DNA of 64,000 bases from Neisseriaceae bacterium TC5R-5 (GCA_020830965.2 JACCFC020000002.1:124001-188000), one strand, 5' to 3'; shown: positions 25,334 through 36,716, counted from the first letter of the stretch. Program-made: numbers and translations. Notes: generated by a model not told the origin, from the letters alone.

Positions 25334-26281
25334 CTAAATACTTTTGCCTCCACGGAGCGCGGCAGGTAAAGCAAACACCGTATTTTCCTCCACACCGGAC
25401 AATTCGCTAATATTGACCTTACCCAAATTAAACGCCTCAATTTGAGCAATCACTGCCTGTACCAATACTTCAGGAGCACTAGCACCGGCCGTCACCCCAA
25501 TGCGGGTTTTATGGCTAAACCAATCTGCCTGCAATAAGCTGGCATTGTCGACCATATATGCCGCTATACCTTTAAGCGCTGCGACTTCACGCAGGCGATT
25601 AGAGTTAGAGCTATTAGGTGAACCTACTACGATTACGATATCGCACTCTTCGGCCAACACCTTAACGGCATCCTGGCGATTTTGCGTGGCGTAACAGATA
25701 TCATCTTTTTTGGGGCTGGTGATTTCAGGAAAACGAGCTTTGAGTGCGCTAATAATGTCACGAGTTTCATCTACCGATAATGTGGTTTGGCTGACATAAG
25801 ATAAGGCGGTAGGGTTATTTACCTGCAAGCCAGCCACATCCGCCACACTTTCGACCAGATAAATCCCTCCTGCTATCTGCCCCATCGTGCCCTCCACCTC
25901 AGGATGACCGGCATGCCCGATCATGATGATTTCCATCCCTGCCTTATACATGCGCTTCACCTCCACATGCACTTTGGTCACCAGCGGACACGTCGCATCA
26001 AATACGGTTAAACCCAGCGCTTCAGCCTCCCGACGCACCGCTTGCGGCACACCATGCGCTGAATACACCAAGGTGCTACCTGCCGGGACATCAGCCAGCT
26101 CTTCAATGAAGATCGCCCCTTTGGTACGCAGATTGTCGACCACAAAACGGTTATGAACCACCTCATGCCGCACATAAATCGGCGCTCCATACAGCTCAAT
26201 CGCCCGTTCAACAATGGCAATGGCGCGATCGACCCCCGCGCAGAAACCACGGGGATTAGCAAGCATAATGGTCTTGGTCAT
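25334..26281 (-). CDS. ispH: 4-hydroxy-3-methylbut-2-enyl diphosphate reductase
   Basis: A 315-residue iron-sulfur enzyme, the last step of the MEP isoprenoid pathway, making IPP and DMAPP. The three cluster cysteines are visible in [10 protein letters not shown] (Cys14), DATCPLV (Cys98) and [11 protein letters not shown] (Cys196). Substrate residues lie in [13 protein letters not shown] and [11 protein letters not shown] 26281 is chosen as the family start. It is the third gene after ileS and lspA on the minus strand, a conserved order. Confidence 0.96.
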   Translation of the reverse strand: MTKTIMLANPRGFCAGVDRAIAIVERAIELYGAPIYVRHEVVHNRFVVDNLRTKGAIFIEELADVPAGSTLVYSAHGVPQAVRREAEALGLTVFDATCPLVTKVHVEVKRMYKAGMEIIMIGHAGHPEVEGTMGQIAGGIYLVESVADVAGLQVNNPTALSYVSQTTLSVDETRDIISALKARFPEITSPKKDDICYATQNRQDAVKVLAEECDIVIVVGSPNSSNSNRLREVAALKGIAAYMVDNASLLQADWFSHKTRIGVTAGASAPEVLVQAVIAQIEAFNLGKVNISELSGVEENTVFALPAALRGGKSI

Positions 26282-26298
26282 TGATCTATCCAACTTAA

Positions 26299-26802
26299 TT
26301 AGTCTTTATCTTGCTGCGATTCTTGTGGCTTGCGAAAACTATCCAGCACCATCAACACCGCCCCAATACAAATGAAACTATCCGCCAGATTAAACGCTGG
26401 GTAGAACCAGCGGTCATAGTAATGAACCTGGACAAAATCAATGACATGACCATGTAGCATACGGTCAATCACATTGCCCAGAGCACCACCAATAATGAAG
26501 GCGGCGGCCCAATTCATCAATGTACTGAAACGCCGTTTAACAATATTCCAACCGAGCCAGCCCGACACCACAAAAGCCAAAGCAGAAAAAAGATACTTCT
26601 GCCAACCGCCGGCATTACTTAAAAAACTAAAAGCGGCACCTGGGTTATACAGCAGCGTAAAGCCGAAATAACCCGGAATCACCGGCCTGAATTCACCATA
26701 TTGCAGTTGGTTATTAAAATAGCTTTTGCTAAGCTGATCCAGCACGATAATGATCAGAGCAAGCATAAACCAGCGCTGCCAATGATAGCGCTGGGTAGAC
26801 AT
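26299..26802 (-). CDS. lspA: Lipoprotein signal peptidase
   Basis: A 167-residue inner-membrane aspartic peptidase with four membrane segments. It cleaves the signal peptide of prolipoproteins. The family blocks [19 protein letters not shown] and FNLADSFI are intact, giving the two catalytic aspartates. It follows ileS by 50 bases and precedes ispH by 17. ATG 26802 has a GGA site seven bases upstream; in-frame starts 4-5 codons earlier are possible. Confidence 0.96.
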   Translation of the reverse strand: MSTQRYHWQRWFMLALIIIVLDQLSKSYFNNQLQYGEFRPVIPGYFGFTLLYNPGAAFSFLSNAGGWQKYLFSALAFVVSGWLGWNIVKRRFSTLMNWAAAFIIGGALGNVIDRMLHGHVIDFVQVHYYDRWFYPAFNLADSFICIGAVLMVLDSFRKPQESQQDKD

Positions 26803-26852
26803 GGCAGATTCCATCAAATACTTTCATAAACAACTAAGCACCAATTAACCGT

Positions 26853-29636
26853 TTAAGCAAAACGGCGCGCCTCACCCTTACCATCCATATTCTCAACACA
26901 GCGACCACATACGGCACCATGCCCGGAATAAGTCCCAACATCGGCACGGTAATGCCAGCAGCGCTCACACTTGCTATGTGTGGCCGTACTGACTGTAATC
27001 CGCGTCTGCTCACCTTGCTTTAGCTGAACCGCAGAAACAATCAGCACAAACTTCAGTTCGTCTCCCAAGCTGCTCAGATATTGGAGTAATTCACCCTCGG
27101 CTTCTATCATCAACTCAGCCTGCAATGAAGAGCCCAACTGATCAGCACTACGCAGTTCTTCGATCTGCTTATTCACCTGCGCCCTCAGCAGCCGAATCGA
27201 CTCCCATTTATGCTGCAAAGCCTGCTCTTTAGCCGCCGACTGTGTCGGAAACTCATGCCAGGTATGGTAAAGCGTTGACTCTTCGTCACTATGCGTTAAC
27301 ACTTCCCAAGCTTCATCCGCGGTAAAACACAAGATGGGTGCCAGCAATAGCAGCAAGCTACGCGTAATGTGATAAAGCGCTGTTTGCGCACTACGCCGAG
27401 CATGGCTATTCGCCTGGGTGGTATAAAGACGGTCTTTAATAATATCCAGATAGAACGCCCCCATATCTTCGGAGCAATAGCTAACAATGTCCTGCACTGC
27501 CTGGTGAAAGGCATAACGTGTATAGCGCTCTACCGCTACTGTTTCTTGCAAATTACGCGCTAACAGGAGTGCATACTGATCTAACTCGGTAAGTTCTGCA
27601 TATGGCAAAGCATCTTGAATCGGATCAAAATCCGATAGATTAGCTAGCAAGAAGCGTAAAGTATTGCGTAAGCGACGATAACTCTCAGTAACACGCTTTA
27701 AAATTTCTTTTGAAAGCGACATATCGCCAGAGTAATCGGCACTCGCCACCCACAAACGTAAAATATCCGCCCCCAATGAGCCACAGATTTCCTCCGGCTC
27801 AATACCGTTACCGCGTGACTTAGACATCTTGTAGCCTTTGTCATCAACGGTAAAACCATGCGTGAGCAACTGTTTATAGGGAGCACGCCCTGCGGTAGCA
27901 CAGCCTGTTTTCAACGAGGACTGAAACCAACCCCTATGCTGATCTGACCCTTCCAGATACAAATCCGCCGGCCAGGCTAACTCTGGCCGCTGCTTGAGGA
28001 CAGCAAAGTGGGTAGAGCCAGAATCAAACCAGACATCCAAGGTATCAGTCAGTTTACGGTAGTGAGCGGCGTCAGCACCCAGTAGCTCGGCGGCATCCAG
28101 ACTGAACCAGGCCTCAATACCCTGCTGTTCAATTCGTAAGGCGACCTCTTCCAGTAAGGATGCAGACTGCGGATGAAGTTCACCGGTTTCTTTATGAATA
28201 AAGAAAGTCATCGGCACACCCCAACTACGCTGTCGTGACACGCACCAATCGGGACTATTCTGGATCATCGCGGCAAGGCGGGCTCGCCCCCACGCCGGGA
28301 AAAACTCTGTCGCCTCCACTGCGCGTTGGCTAATGTTACGCAGCGTTTCTCCGCTGTGACCGACACGGTCCATGCTGATAAACCATTGCGGAGTGGCACG
28401 GAAAATAATGGGCGTCTTGTGACGCCAGCAATGTGGATAACTATGCTCCAGCTTAGCCTGACATACCAAGGTGCCATGCTGTTGCAAGGTTTCAATAATC
28501 TTGGCGTTGGCTTCCCACACCAACAAACCTGCGAATAACTCTGTATTCGACTTATATCGGCCATCATCTGCCACCGGGTTATCAATTGGCAACTGGTAAT
28601 GGAGCCCTACCTGGAAGTCCTCCAATCCATGCGCCGGGGCAGTGTGTACCAAACCGGTGCCCGCTTCTATCGTGACGTGATCTCCGCAAATGATGGGAAC
28701 CTGTCGAGCATAAAAAGGATGCTGTAAGCGCAGTAACTCTAGCTTGTCACCGGTAGTTTCTGCCAATACCTGATAATCGCTTACGTCATAGCGCTTAAGG
28801 GCAGATTCCACTAATTCCTTAGCTAGAATCAACTTGCCTTTTGCCGAATCAAGTAACTGATATACAACTTTGGCATTAACCGATACCGCTTGGTTAGCAG
28901 GTAAAGTCCAGGGGGTGGTGGTCCAGATAACTGCATAGGCATCGTCGATATCAGCAGATAAGCCAAATGCAATAGCCAACTTGTTGCCATCCAGCACCTT
29001 AAAAGCAACATCAATGGCTGGTGACACCTTGTCTTCATATTCTACTTCGGCCTCTGCTAGCGAAGAGCCGCACTCAATACACCAGTGAACTGGCTTCTCC
29101 CCCTTGGTCAGGTAGCCATTTTCATAAATTCTGCCGAGGGTACGTACAATATCAGCCTCGGTCTCAAAATCCATAGTCAGATAAGGATTATTCCAATCAC
29201 CAAGAATACCAAGACGAATAAAACCTTTTTTCTGGCGAGCTACCTGCTCTTTGGCGTATTCCCGACACAGCTCACGGAACTTAGCAGCAGGAATATTTTT
29301 GCCATGTAGCTTCTCTACCATCAATTCAATTGGCAAGCCATGACAATCCCAACCCGGTACATAAGGCGCATCAAAACCAGCCGCGGTCTTGGTGCGAACA
29401 ATAATATCTTTAAGTACTTTATTAACAGCATGCCCTAAATGAATATCTCCGTTCGCGTACGGCGGGCCATCATGCAAAATAAACTTAGGGCGTCCAGCCG
29501 ATACCTTCCGCAGCTTTTCGTAGCGTTTCTCTTGCTGCCAGCGCTTGACCCAAGTCGGCTCTCGTTTAGCCAGATCACCTCTCATGGCAAAAGGTGTATC
29601 CAGCAGGTTTACGGTTTTACGATAATCAATACTCAT
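26853..29636 (-). CDS. ileS: Isoleucyl-tRNA synthetase
   Basis: A 927-residue class I synthetase. The HIGH motif appears as [14 protein letters not shown] near residue 60, KMSKS as KMSKSRGNG near residue 603, and the CP1 editing domain has [13 protein letters not shown]. The C-terminal zinc finger has CERCWHY and CGRCVENM. Length and domain order are standard for bacterial IleS. It follows ribF by 11 bases. Confidence 0.98.
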   Translation of the reverse strand: MSIDYRKTVNLLDTPFAMRGDLAKREPTWVKRWQQEKRYEKLRKVSAGRPKFILHDGPPYANGDIHLGHAVNKVLKDIIVRTKTAAGFDAPYVPGWDCHGLPIELMVEKLHGKNIPAAKFRELCREYAKEQVARQKKGFIRLGILGDWNNPYLTMDFETEADIVRTLGRIYENGYLTKGEKPVHWCIECGSSLAEAEVEYEDKVSPAIDVAFKVLDGNKLAIAFGLSADIDDAYAVIWTTTPWTLPANQAVSVNAKVVYQLLDSAKGKLILAKELVESALKRYDVSDYQVLAETTGDKLELLRLQHPFYARQVPIICGDHVTIEAGTGLVHTAPAHGLEDFQVGLHYQLPIDNPVADDGRYKSNTELFAGLLVWEANAKIIETLQQHGTLVCQAKLEHSYPHCWRHKTPIIFRATPQWFISMDRVGHSGETLRNISQRAVEATEFFPAWGRARLAAMIQNSPDWCVSRQRSWGVPMTFFIHKETGELHPQSASLLEEVALRIEQQGIEAWFSLDAAELLGADAAHYRKLTDTLDVWFDSGSTHFAVLKQRPELAWPADLYLEGSDQHRGWFQSSLKTGCATAGRAPYKQLLTHGFTVDDKGYKMSKSRGNGIEPEEICGSLGADILRLWVASADYSGDMSLSKEILKRVTESYRRLRNTLRFLLANLSDFDPIQDALPYAELTELDQYALLLARNLQETVAVERYTRYAFHQAVQDIVSYCSEDMGAFYLDIIKDRLYTTQANSHARRSAQTALYHITRSLLLLLAPILCFTADEAWEVLTHSDEESTLYHTWHEFPTQSAAKEQALQHKWESIRLLRAQVNKQIEELRSADQLGSSLQAELMIEAEGELLQYLSSLGDELKFVLIVSAVQLKQGEQTRITVSTATHSKCERCWHYRADVGTYSGHGAVCGRCVENMDGKGEARRFA

Positions 29637-29647
29637 ACCGGCTCTCG

Positions 29648-30568
29648 CTACAGACTTGTTAAATAGATTCGGGCATTCGTTACATCTGCCTCGATTTGGG
29701 CAGTGAGCGCAGCCAAATTGGCATATTGCACTTCATCCCGTAGTTTCTTCAGAAAACGAACGGTCACTCGCTGCCCGTATAAATCACCATCAAAATCCAA
29801 TAAATAGACTTCTAACTTGTAATCGGCAGTATGACTAACCGTCGGATTAAGCCCTAAGCTAGCCACACCATTATGTATACCAGTTACCGTCTCCATCTGT
29901 ACCACAAACACGCCTTGTAAAGCCGGCCTCAAGTGCGGCAAATGGATATTGGCGGTAGGAAAACCAAGCGTACGCCCTAATTTTTGGCCATGCACCACTC
30001 GCCCCGATATTTGATAAGGCCTACCCAGCAAAGTCGCTGCAGCATCCAGATCACCTAACCCCAGGCGCTCTCTTACTAAGGTACTGGAGGCTCTCTCCCC
30101 CTGTATCAACACGGAAGGCATCGCTTCGGTGACAAAGTCTGTACATGCTGACAATAAAGCAAAATCACCCTGTCGTTTAGCGCCGAACCGAAAATCATCA
30201 CCAATTAACAAGTAGCGTGTTTTTAGCGCAGCCAACAGCACTTTATCAATGAATTCGTTTGCCAACATACGAGCAAAGCTCTGATTGAAACGATAAACAA
30301 ACACATAATCGACCCAGGCAAGTTCTTGTAAAAAAACTAACTTATCCCGCAAGGTAGACAAGCGTGCAGGGGGAGTCTGGTCAGAGAAAAACTCTCGTGG
30401 AAGAGGCTCAAATGTCAGCAACGCGGTAGGCAAACCATGTGAAGCAGCTCGCTCCCTCAGCCTTTTTAACATTTGCTGATGCCCAAGATGAACACCATCG
30501 AAATTACCGATGGTTAAGGCACAAGGGGAAAGTCCGAAATGTTGCGGGTTTCCAAAAAATACCTGCAT
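29648..30568 (-). CDS. ribF: Bifunctional riboflavin kinase/FAD synthetase
   Basis: A 306-residue enzyme making FMN and FAD. The N-terminal adenylyltransferase motif [12 protein letters not shown] spans residues 19-30, with [14 protein letters not shown] in the middle. The C-terminal flavokinase domain has [11 protein letters not shown] and NGVASLG. It is first in the ribF-ileS-lspA-ispH order found in many Proteobacteria. Confidence 0.97.
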   Translation of the reverse strand: MQVFFGNPQHFGLSPCALTIGNFDGVHLGHQQMLKRLRERAASHGLPTALLTFEPLPREFFSDQTPPARLSTLRDKLVFLQELAWVDYVFVYRFNQSFARMLANEFIDKVLLAALKTRYLLIGDDFRFGAKRQGDFALLSACTDFVTEAMPSVLIQGERASSTLVRERLGLGDLDAAATLLGRPYQISGRVVHGQKLGRTLGFPTANIHLPHLRPALQGVFVVQMETVTGIHNGVASLGLNPTVSHTADYKLEVYLLDFDGDLYGQRVTVRFLKKLRDEVQYANLAALTAQIEADVTNARIYLTSL

Positions 30569-30657
30569 TTGTGATTATATCAAGCCTTGGAAAGCTGGGA
30601 TTGTATCTGCCTGAAGTCAAAAGCGTCTAGGCATTAAGTAGTACTGTGTAAAAAGAA

Positions 30658-30682
30658 AACCCCGCAAGCTTGCGGGGTTTTG
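30658..30682 (-). terminator. Terminator of the ompA-like gene
   Basis: AACCCCGCAAGCTTGCGGGG is a near-perfect stem, followed by TTTTCTTTTT on the minus strand, 23 bases after the gene's stop. Confidence 0.9.
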
Positions 30683-30704
30683 TACAGAAAAGATATAAAG
30701 CAAA

Positions 30705-31400
30705 TTATTTAGCTGGACGCTCAACCATCGACTCTTTAACAGCATCGATAGTAACTACTACGCGGCGATCGGGCTCAATACACTCTTTAATAGCCAGATT
30801 CTGCTTAGAACCCTTCTTCTTGTAGTTCGGGAACTTAGCTTTACACTCTTCGGTCATGCGCGCTTCAGTAGCAGCAAGGCCAACTGTAGTGACTTTCTCA
30901 GCAGGCACACCGGCATTTACAAAGTAAGCCTTAACAGCATCTGCACGCTCTTTAGACAAGCGGGTATTGTAAGCATGGGTACCCATAAAATCGGTATGAC
31001 CAGCAATCTCAACACCTTTCAGATAGCCTTTGCCTTCGTTATCTTTCAGCTTGTTAACCAAAGGATCCAATTCGCTCTTAGCATTAGAGCTTAGCTTAGC
31101 CTTGTCAAAGTCGAACAACACCTTGGCAGACAGAGTAACCGCTTCTTTGGAAGAAACTAGTTCTGGTCTCTTTTCTGCTTTCGGAATAACGGCTGCCGGG
31201 CCAGCGGCAACGCGGTCGCCACACTCAACTAAACCATTTTGATCTTTATCAAAAGAAGAGGTTCTCCAGCATTCGCCATAATTATTGCGAGTGACTGATT
31301 CGGTGGCATTGTCAGAAAGATAGCCAGGTTTGGCAGCGAAAGCACTAGCAGAAACCAACAGAGCAGCAACTAGAGCGCTCAGTTTCAGCTGTTTAGTCAT
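30705..31400 (-). CDS. OmpA-family outer-membrane protein, RmpM-like
   Basis: A 231-residue protein with a signal peptide (cut near ASAFA), a short N-terminal region NYGECWRTSSFDKDQNG, and a C-terminal OmpA peptidoglycan-binding domain (LFDFDKAKLS, VEIAGHTDFMGTHAYN, LSKERADAVKAYF, EPDRRVVVTI). This plan matches Neisseria RmpM (class 4 protein), which lacks the OmpA beta-barrel and clamps porins to the wall. The segment DKDQNGLVECGD has the spacing of an EF-hand calcium loop. A GAGGG ribosome site precedes ATG 31400. It is a single-gene unit. Confidence 0.9.
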   Translation of the reverse strand: MTKQLKLSALVAALLVSASAFAAKPGYLSDNATESVTRNNYGECWRTSSFDKDQNGLVECGDRVAAGPAAVIPKAEKRPELVSSKEAVTLSAKVLFDFDKAKLSSNAKSELDPLVNKLKDNEGKGYLKGVEIAGHTDFMGTHAYNTRLSKERADAVKAYFVNAGVPAEKVTTVGLAATEARMTEECKAKFPNYKKKGSKQNLAIKECIEPDRRVVVTIDAVKESMVERPAK

Positions 31401-31640
31401 GTTATTCCCTCTTTAAATCTATAAATATGGATAGCGATGCGGGCTGACGCAAAGACCACGCGAACAATTTTACTGCAAAAATCAGGGTGATCTGCAAATT
31501 GTGTTTATGCAGTTAACCCGCACTATAGAAATGCTGCAATCGCCTGTCAACTCAAGAAGCCACACATTACACCCAATCTGTTGTAAAAAAACATCAGAAT
31601 GATTTCATTACCGCTAATTATGTCTCTCATTAGCGACACA
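31401..31640. other. Intergenic region upstream of ompA-like gene
   Basis: About 240 bases without a gene, between the ompA-like gene and the DUF934 gene, both on the minus strand. It should hold the strong promoter of the ompA-like gene; a TAAAAT -10 candidate is present, but its -35 spacing is poor. No clear intrinsic terminator for the cys operon was found. Confidence 0.5.
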
Positions 31641-32153
31641 TTACCACAATGTGACGCGTCGACGAAACAGTGGCAGAGGAGACAAATATGTCGATTGATA
31701 GTTTTCGCTAAATGCATTTAGACCATCTAATGCAACACTCACCTCTTTGCCATCTTTAATTACAAAGGCATCAAATCCAACCTGCGCTAATGAATACAGC
31801 AAATCTTGCCACACATCGCCAATGGCCCTCAACTCACCACGGTAATCATAGCGTTCTCGCAACAACCGGGCATGACTGTAACCACGCCCATCTGTAAAAC
31901 TCGGAAAATCGATCGCTACCAGCGGTAATGTTGACAAATCGACCAACAATTGCGCTGGGTCATCGTCAGGAGCTAACCACACAGCGACGCTACCCGTCCT
32001 ATCTTGCCAGATCTCACGCCCCACCAACCAATCAACCAAAGGAATAATGATGGCTTGCTCAGGACTCACCTCTGGCAAGACTCCATGTTCATCCCGTCGT
32101 AAGACTTGCCAGTGATCAGCAACCACATTACCTTGCTTAATGATGTTTGGCAT
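31641..32153 (-). CDS. DUF934 protein of the sulfite reductase operon
   Basis: A 170-residue protein of the DUF934 family. Its typical centre LVAIDFPSFTDGRGYSHARLLRERYDYRGELRAIGDV is recognisable in outline. The family is found next to sulfite or nitrite reductase genes in Proteobacteria and is thought to assist the enzyme; the biochemical role is not known. ATG 32153 (MPNIIKQGN) overlaps the end of cysI by 17 bases, showing close coupling. A longer frame upstream is less likely. Confidence 0.88.
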   Translation of the reverse strand: MPNIIKQGNVVADHWQVLRRDEHGVLPEVSPEQAIIIPLVDWLVGREIWQDRTGSVAVWLAPDDDPAQLLVDLSTLPLVAIDFPSFTDGRGYSHARLLRERYDYRGELRAIGDVWQDLLYSLAQVGFDAFVIKDGKEVSVALDGLNAFSENYQSTYLSPLPLFRRRVTLW

Positions 32154-33795
32154 AAACGCGCTCCTTGAATGGTGCCACACCCACCCGACCAACCATTTCG
32201 ATAAAACGCTCACCAGGCTGCCGCAGTTCTACATAAGTATTCATGATAGTGACAAAAGCCTTAGGCACATCGGCCTGTGCAAACGAAGGGCCAATCACTT
32301 TACCAATGCTAGTCTCGTTCCCCTGCTGGCCACCCAGCGTGATTTGAAACCACTCCTCTCCATTTTTATCAACACCAAGAATGCCAATATTACCGATATG
32401 GTGATGACCGCAAGCATTCATGCAACCAGAGAAATTACAGTCAATATCCCCAAGATCATACAAGTAGTCCATATTTTCAAAGGTACGCTGAATAGCCTCG
32501 GCAACAGGAATAGAACGCGCATTAGCCAGCGAACAAAAGTCGCCGCCAGGGCAACAGATAATATCCGTCAACAACCCAATATTTGGCGTAGCAAAGCCGT
32601 GCACACAGGCTTCCTGCCATAAGTTGTACAAATCCTTTTCTGCGATATCCGGCAGGACCAGGTTTTGCTCATGCATTACTCTTAGCTCGCCAAAACCATA
32701 GCGATCAGCCCAGTCTGCAGCCGCGTCCATTTGTGCTGCGGAGATGTCCCCTGGCGGTATACCGGTTTTTTTCAAAGACAACACTACAGAACGAAACCCC
32801 GTTTGCTTATGTGGCCGCGTATTACGTTCCACCCAACGAGCAAAAGCTTTATTGTCACTAAGAGCCGTTAATAACTCTGGTGGGTTTGCAGATAAAACAG
32901 GGTAAGGTGGATCAGCAAAAAAACTAGCATAGTAGGCAATATCTTCTGCCCGCAAAGTAGTAGGGCCATCCTTTAGATGTCGCCACTCATCTTCAACTTT
33001 GGCAGCAAATGCATCAATCGTCATCGCCTTGACCAAAATTTTGATACGAGCCTTGTATTTGTTATCACGCCGTCCAAATCGGTTATAAACTCGTAGTATC
33101 GCATCAAGATAAGTCAACAAATGATAGGTGGGTAGGAAAGACTTAATCACTCCCCCAATAACAGGGGTGCGCCCCAAGCCGCCACCTACCATCACTTTAA
33201 AACCGACTTCACCCGCGCTGTTACGAACGACATGTAAACCAATATCATGCACCTGTGTAGCCACTCGGTCTTCTTTACTGCCAGACACCGCAATCTTAAA
33301 TTTACGCGGCAGAAAGGTGAACTCCGGGTGCAAAGTACTCCATTGCCGAATAATCTCACACCAAGGCCGTGGGTCTAGCAACTCATCCGCCGCCACGCCG
33401 GCAAAAGCATCTGTTGTGGTATTGCGTACACAGTTACCAGAAGTCTGAATAGCATGCATTTCCACTGTCGCCAGTTCTTCCAGAATATCAGGAACCTTAG
33501 CCAACTCAGGCCAGTTGAACTGAATATTTTGACGTGTGGTGAAGTGGGCATAGCCCTTATCATAAGTACGTGCGATATGGGCGAGCATACGCAGTTGTTT
33601 ACTGCGTATATGGCCATACGGTATGGCCACTCTCAGCATTGGAGCATGCCGCTGCACATACAAACCATTCATCAGACGCAATGGACGGAACTCTTCTTCA
33701 CTTAACTCGCCCGATAAATAACGTTTGGTTTGATCACGAAACTGTGCCACACGCTCGCGCACCATACGGTGATCGACTTCATCATATTGATACAT
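32137..33795 (-). CDS. cysI: Sulfite reductase hemoprotein (nitrite/sulfite reductase family)
   Basis: A 552-residue siroheme/4Fe-4S enzyme that reduces sulfite to sulfide. It has two ferredoxin-like repeats, TTRQNIQFNWPEL near residue 90, and the cluster cysteines in CCPGGDFC (about 413-420) and SGCMNACGHHH (about 456-466). The electron donor could be a ferredoxin or a flavoprotein encoded elsewhere. Gene order cysH-cysI-DUF934 with divergent cysB supports assimilatory sulfate reduction. Confidence 0.93.
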   Translation of the reverse strand: MYQYDEVDHRMVRERVAQFRDQTKRYLSGELSEEEFRPLRLMNGLYVQRHAPMLRVAIPYGHIRSKQLRMLAHIARTYDKGYAHFTTRQNIQFNWPELAKVPDILEELATVEMHAIQTSGNCVRNTTTDAFAGVAADELLDPRPWCEIIRQWSTLHPEFTFLPRKFKIAVSGSKEDRVATQVHDIGLHVVRNSAGEVGFKVMVGGGLGRTPVIGGVIKSFLPTYHLLTYLDAILRVYNRFGRRDNKYKARIKILVKAMTIDAFAAKVEDEWRHLKDGPTTLRAEDIAYYASFFADPPYPVLSANPPELLTALSDNKAFARWVERNTRPHKQTGFRSVVLSLKKTGIPPGDISAAQMDAAADWADRYGFGELRVMHEQNLVLPDIAEKDLYNLWQEACVHGFATPNIGLLTDIICCPGGDFCSLANARSIPVAEAIQRTFENMDYLYDLGDIDCNFSGCMNACGHHHIGNIGILGVDKNGEEWFQITLGGQQGNETSIGKVIGPSFAQADVPKAFVTIMNTYVELRQPGERFIEMVGRVGVAPFKERVYAKHH

Positions 33796-33816
33796 GGGGT
33801 TTCTTTCCGGCAGCGA

Positions 33817-34521
33817 CTAAATGGAACGTTGCAAAGGACTCGACTTCACGTGCAAGCCACACTCTTTAGAATCAGGGTTTTCCCACCACCAGCGCCCTGC
33901 TCGAATATCTTCGCCGACACTAATCGCCCTAGTGCAAGGGGCACACCCTATTGAAGGATAGTGACGATCATGCAAAGCATTATAGGGTACCTGATGTTGA
34001 TGCAGATACGCCCAAACATCATGCTGGGTCCACTCCAGCAAAGGGCTAAATTTCTGTAGACCGTTGTGCGCATCAAACTCGCTGATCTGCACATTTTCCC
34101 GTGTCGGCGACTGCTCACGGCGTAGGCCGGTAATCCAGGCTGAACGACCCGCTAAAGCTCGTTTAAGCGGTTCAATTTTACGTATGTGACAACAGGACTT
34201 ACGCAATTCCACACTATCGTAAAAAGCATTGACACCATAACGATTCACATAGTCTTCGATAGCGCTAGTCTGAGGAAAATAAACGGTAATAGGATAACGC
34301 GGATAATGCTCAACAACCTGCTGCATTAACACATAGGTTTCCGTCGGCAAACGTCCTGTATCCAGACTAAAAGCAGCAATGGGCAATTCTAAACTCGCAA
34401 TGAGGTCCATCAGAACCATATCTTCTGCGCCATAACTATTGGCCAATATTGCATCGGGATACTCTGCTACAAGAGCAAACAAACACTCTTTTGTTGTCGC
34501 AAGCTTCATTTCTAAGCTCAT
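33817..34521 (-). CDS. cysH: Adenylyl-sulfate (APS) reductase
   Basis: A 234-residue reductase of sulfonucleotides. Cys110-Cys111 (SCCHIRK) and Cys193/Cys196 (GCAPC) are the four ligands of the 4Fe-4S cluster that marks APS rather than PAPS reductases. The catalytic cysteine is in KECGLH (Cys221). SLDTGRLPTETY is the family's substrate loop. It reduces APS to sulfite, feeding cysI just downstream. It diverges from cysB. Confidence 0.93.
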   Translation of the reverse strand: MSLEMKLATTKECLFALVAEYPDAILANSYGAEDMVLMDLIASLELPIAAFSLDTGRLPTETYVLMQQVVEHYPRYPITVYFPQTSAIEDYVNRYGVNAFYDSVELRKSCCHIRKIEPLKRALAGRSAWITGLRREQSPTRENVQISEFDAHNGLQKFSPLLEWTQHDVWAYLHQHQVPYNALHDRHYPSIGCAPCTRAISVGEDIRAGRWWWENPDSKECGLHVKSSPLQRSI

Positions 34522-34634
34522 CTAAATACTCCAAACAGGCTAGTTGAGCGTGATGCTACTCAAAGGGCTTATAAACCTAAAAGAATATTGTGTTAGTATT
34601 TAATGACTAAAGGTTTTATAGAGGGCATGATGGT

Positions 34635-35570
34635 ATGAAACTGCAACAGCTACGCTATTTGGTAGAGGTTGCCAAACAGGGGCTTAATGTCTCGGAGGCA
34701 GCAGAAAAGTTACACACCTCTCAACCCGGCATCTCGAAACAAATTCGCTTGCTGGAAGATGAACTTGGTATACAAGTCTTCATTCGCAATGGCAAGCGAG
34801 TGGTGTCTATTTCCGAACCAGGCAAAGAAGTATTACGCATTTCTGAACGCATTCTACACGAGGCTCAAAATCTCAAGCGTGTTGGAGAAGAGTTTTCCCG
34901 CGAGTCAGAAGGTAGCCTAGCCATTGCCACTACCCATACTCAAGCGCGCTATGCCCTACCTAAAACCATTACTGAGTTTGTTAGGCGTTACCCAAAGGTC
35001 AAGCTCTCTATTAAGCAAGGTAGCCCCACACAGATCTGTGAAATGGTCATTACTGGTGAAGCAGATTTAGCCATTGCCACCGAAGGTATTGAACTTTATA
35101 AAGAGCTGGCCATGTTGCCATGCTACGACTGGAATCGCTCTATCATCATGCAACAGGGGCACGAACTACAAAGCCTTGGACGACTATTAACACTAGAAGA
35201 TATTGCCCGTTTCCCAATTGTTACTTATGACTTTGCTTTTGCTGGCCGCTCCAAAATCAACCGCGCCTTTGCGAACAACAAATTAAACCCAAATGTTGTG
35301 CTCACTGCTATTGATACAGATGTCATCAAGACCTATGTCACCTTAGGATTAGGTGTGGGTATCATTGCCAGCATGGCATTTGAGCCCGAGCAGGACAGCA
35401 AACTGCACGCAATAGACGCCAGCCATCTTTTCGAATCTTCTACAACCAAGGTCGGCATACGTAAAGATGCTTACTTACGTGGTTTCGCCTACAACTTCAT
35501 CGAATTATTTGCCCCGCACTTAAATCGTCAGAAAATAGAATCATCGCTACGGGAACACACCTCAACCTAG
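34635..35570 (+). CDS. cysB: LysR-type regulator of cysteine synthesis
   Basis: A 311-residue LysR regulator of the CysB/Cbl group. The N-terminal helix-turn-helix (LNVSEAAEKLHTSQPGISKQIRLLEDELG, in outline) is followed by an effector domain with TTHTQARYALP and TDVIKTYVTLGLGVGIIA. Those two segments are close to CysB and bind N-acetylserine or sulfate-type effectors. It is divergent from cysH; the 113-base gap probably contains its binding sites. Confidence 0.93.
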   Translation: MKLQQLRYLVEVAKQGLNVSEAAEKLHTSQPGISKQIRLLEDELGIQVFIRNGKRVVSISEPGKEVLRISERILHEAQNLKRVGEEFSRESEGSLAIATTHTQARYALPKTITEFVRRYPKVKLSIKQGSPTQICEMVITGEADLAIATEGIELYKELAMLPCYDWNRSIIMQQGHELQSLGRLLTLEDIARFPIVTYDFAFAGRSKINRAFANNKLNPNVVLTAIDTDVIKTYVTLGLGVGIIASMAFEPEQDSKLHAIDASHLFESSTTKVGIRKDAYLRGFAYNFIELFAPHLNRQKIESSLREHTST

Positions 35571-35662
35571 CAATAGAAACCCTCTTCGCCAAACAACTAC
35601 CCAAGCAAACCCCCTGCATGCAACACAGGCAATGGGCATTTGCTTGGCACTTTGTTGACGAC

Positions 35663-36403
35663 CTATAAAGTCAGACCGCCAGTCACCTCAATTGCTGCAC
35701 CGTTAATATAGCTAGCTTCATCCGAAGCCAAAAAAGCATACACATTAGCAATTTCAGCAGGTTCAGCCATGCGTCGCATAGGCACTTTATCTTCCATTGC
35801 CTGAATAACTTTCTCCGGCATGGACTTCAAAATAGGCGTAGCAACAAAACCCGGGCAGACTGCATTGGCGCGTATACCCTTCTTGCCCAATTCTTTGGCC
35901 CAGGTTTTGACAAAGCCAATCACACCAAACTTAGAAGCGGCATAATTTGTCTGGCCAAAATTGCCATATACCCCAACTACTGATGAGGCATTCAGGATAA
36001 CGCCAGAACCTTGTTCAATCATGATATCGACCACTGCACGGGCACAGTTGTAGACACCCTTCAAGTTAATATCAATCACTTTATCGAATTGATCTTCCGT
36101 CATTTTGGTCAGCTGAGCATCTAGTACAATCCCTGCATTGTTAACCAGCACATCAATATGACCATACTTGCCCTTCAAATCCCTGACCATTTCGGCAATC
36201 TGCTCTTTGTTAGTCACATCTACCTTATAAGCAACGGCCTCTCCACCCTGCTGCTTTAACTCCTGCACAACATCATTGACGGCATCCAGGTTTAAGTCAC
36301 AAACCGCCACAATTGCGCCTTCTTTTATAAATTTCTCTGCAGTTGCTTTGCCAATACCACTAGCAGCACCCGTAATAATGGATACTTTTCCTTTCAGTCT
36401 CAT
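35663..36403 (-). CDS. Short-chain dehydrogenase/reductase (FabG/PhaB type)
   Basis: A 246-residue SDR with the cofactor motif TGAASGIG (11-18), NNAG, an S-Y-K catalytic set in ASSVVG and YAASK, and the C-terminal [14 protein letters not shown]. It resembles 3-oxoacyl-ACP or acetoacetyl-CoA reductases. It stands alone, without pha or fab genes nearby, so the substrate cannot be named. An AGGGAAA ribosome site precedes ATG 36403. Confidence 0.9.
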   Translation of the reverse strand: MRLKGKVSIITGAASGIGKATAEKFIKEGAIVAVCDLNLDAVNDVVQELKQQGGEAVAYKVDVTNKEQIAEMVRDLKGKYGHIDVLVNNAGIVLDAQLTKMTEDQFDKVIDINLKGVYNCARAVVDIMIEQGSGVILNASSVVGVYGNFGQTNYAASKFGVIGFVKTWAKELGKKGIRANAVCPGFVATPILKSMPEKVIQAMEDKVPMRRMAEPAEIANVYAFLASDEASYINGAAIEVTGGLTL

Positions 36404-36716
36404 AGTTTTCCCTCGCTAATATTCAGTAAATTTCAAGTGAGCACTTAATTTATGGAGCCAATCAACTACAGCATAATTTTTTACATCAATGTTTTTATTG
36501 AAAATTCTCAACAAAAAGCAACAAAAGCAATAGTATTGTGCACTGCAATATAGCGCACTGGCCTCTACTGGTAAAGCAAACCTCGTTCATGTTTAAGTTG
36601 TATTGGGTACAAATACACCGACTTTTATCCCAAAAATCTTGGAAACATAAAAAAACGCCAGCCTTCCTACAAAAAGCTGGCGCGAATTTTTTGGCAAAAA
36701 AACAAATAACCTTACA
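36404..36716. other. Intergenic region upstream of the SDR gene
   Basis: About 313 AT-rich bases without a convincing gene. It should contain the promoter of the SDR gene on its left and holds the terminator of the ABC-F gene near its right end (36648-36684). A 68-codon open frame across it lacks any protein-like character. Confidence 0.6.
36648..36684 (-). terminator. Terminator of the ABC-F gene
   Basis: On the minus strand CGCCAGC and GCTGGCG pair around a 13-base loop and are followed by a T run. Confidence 0.88.
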
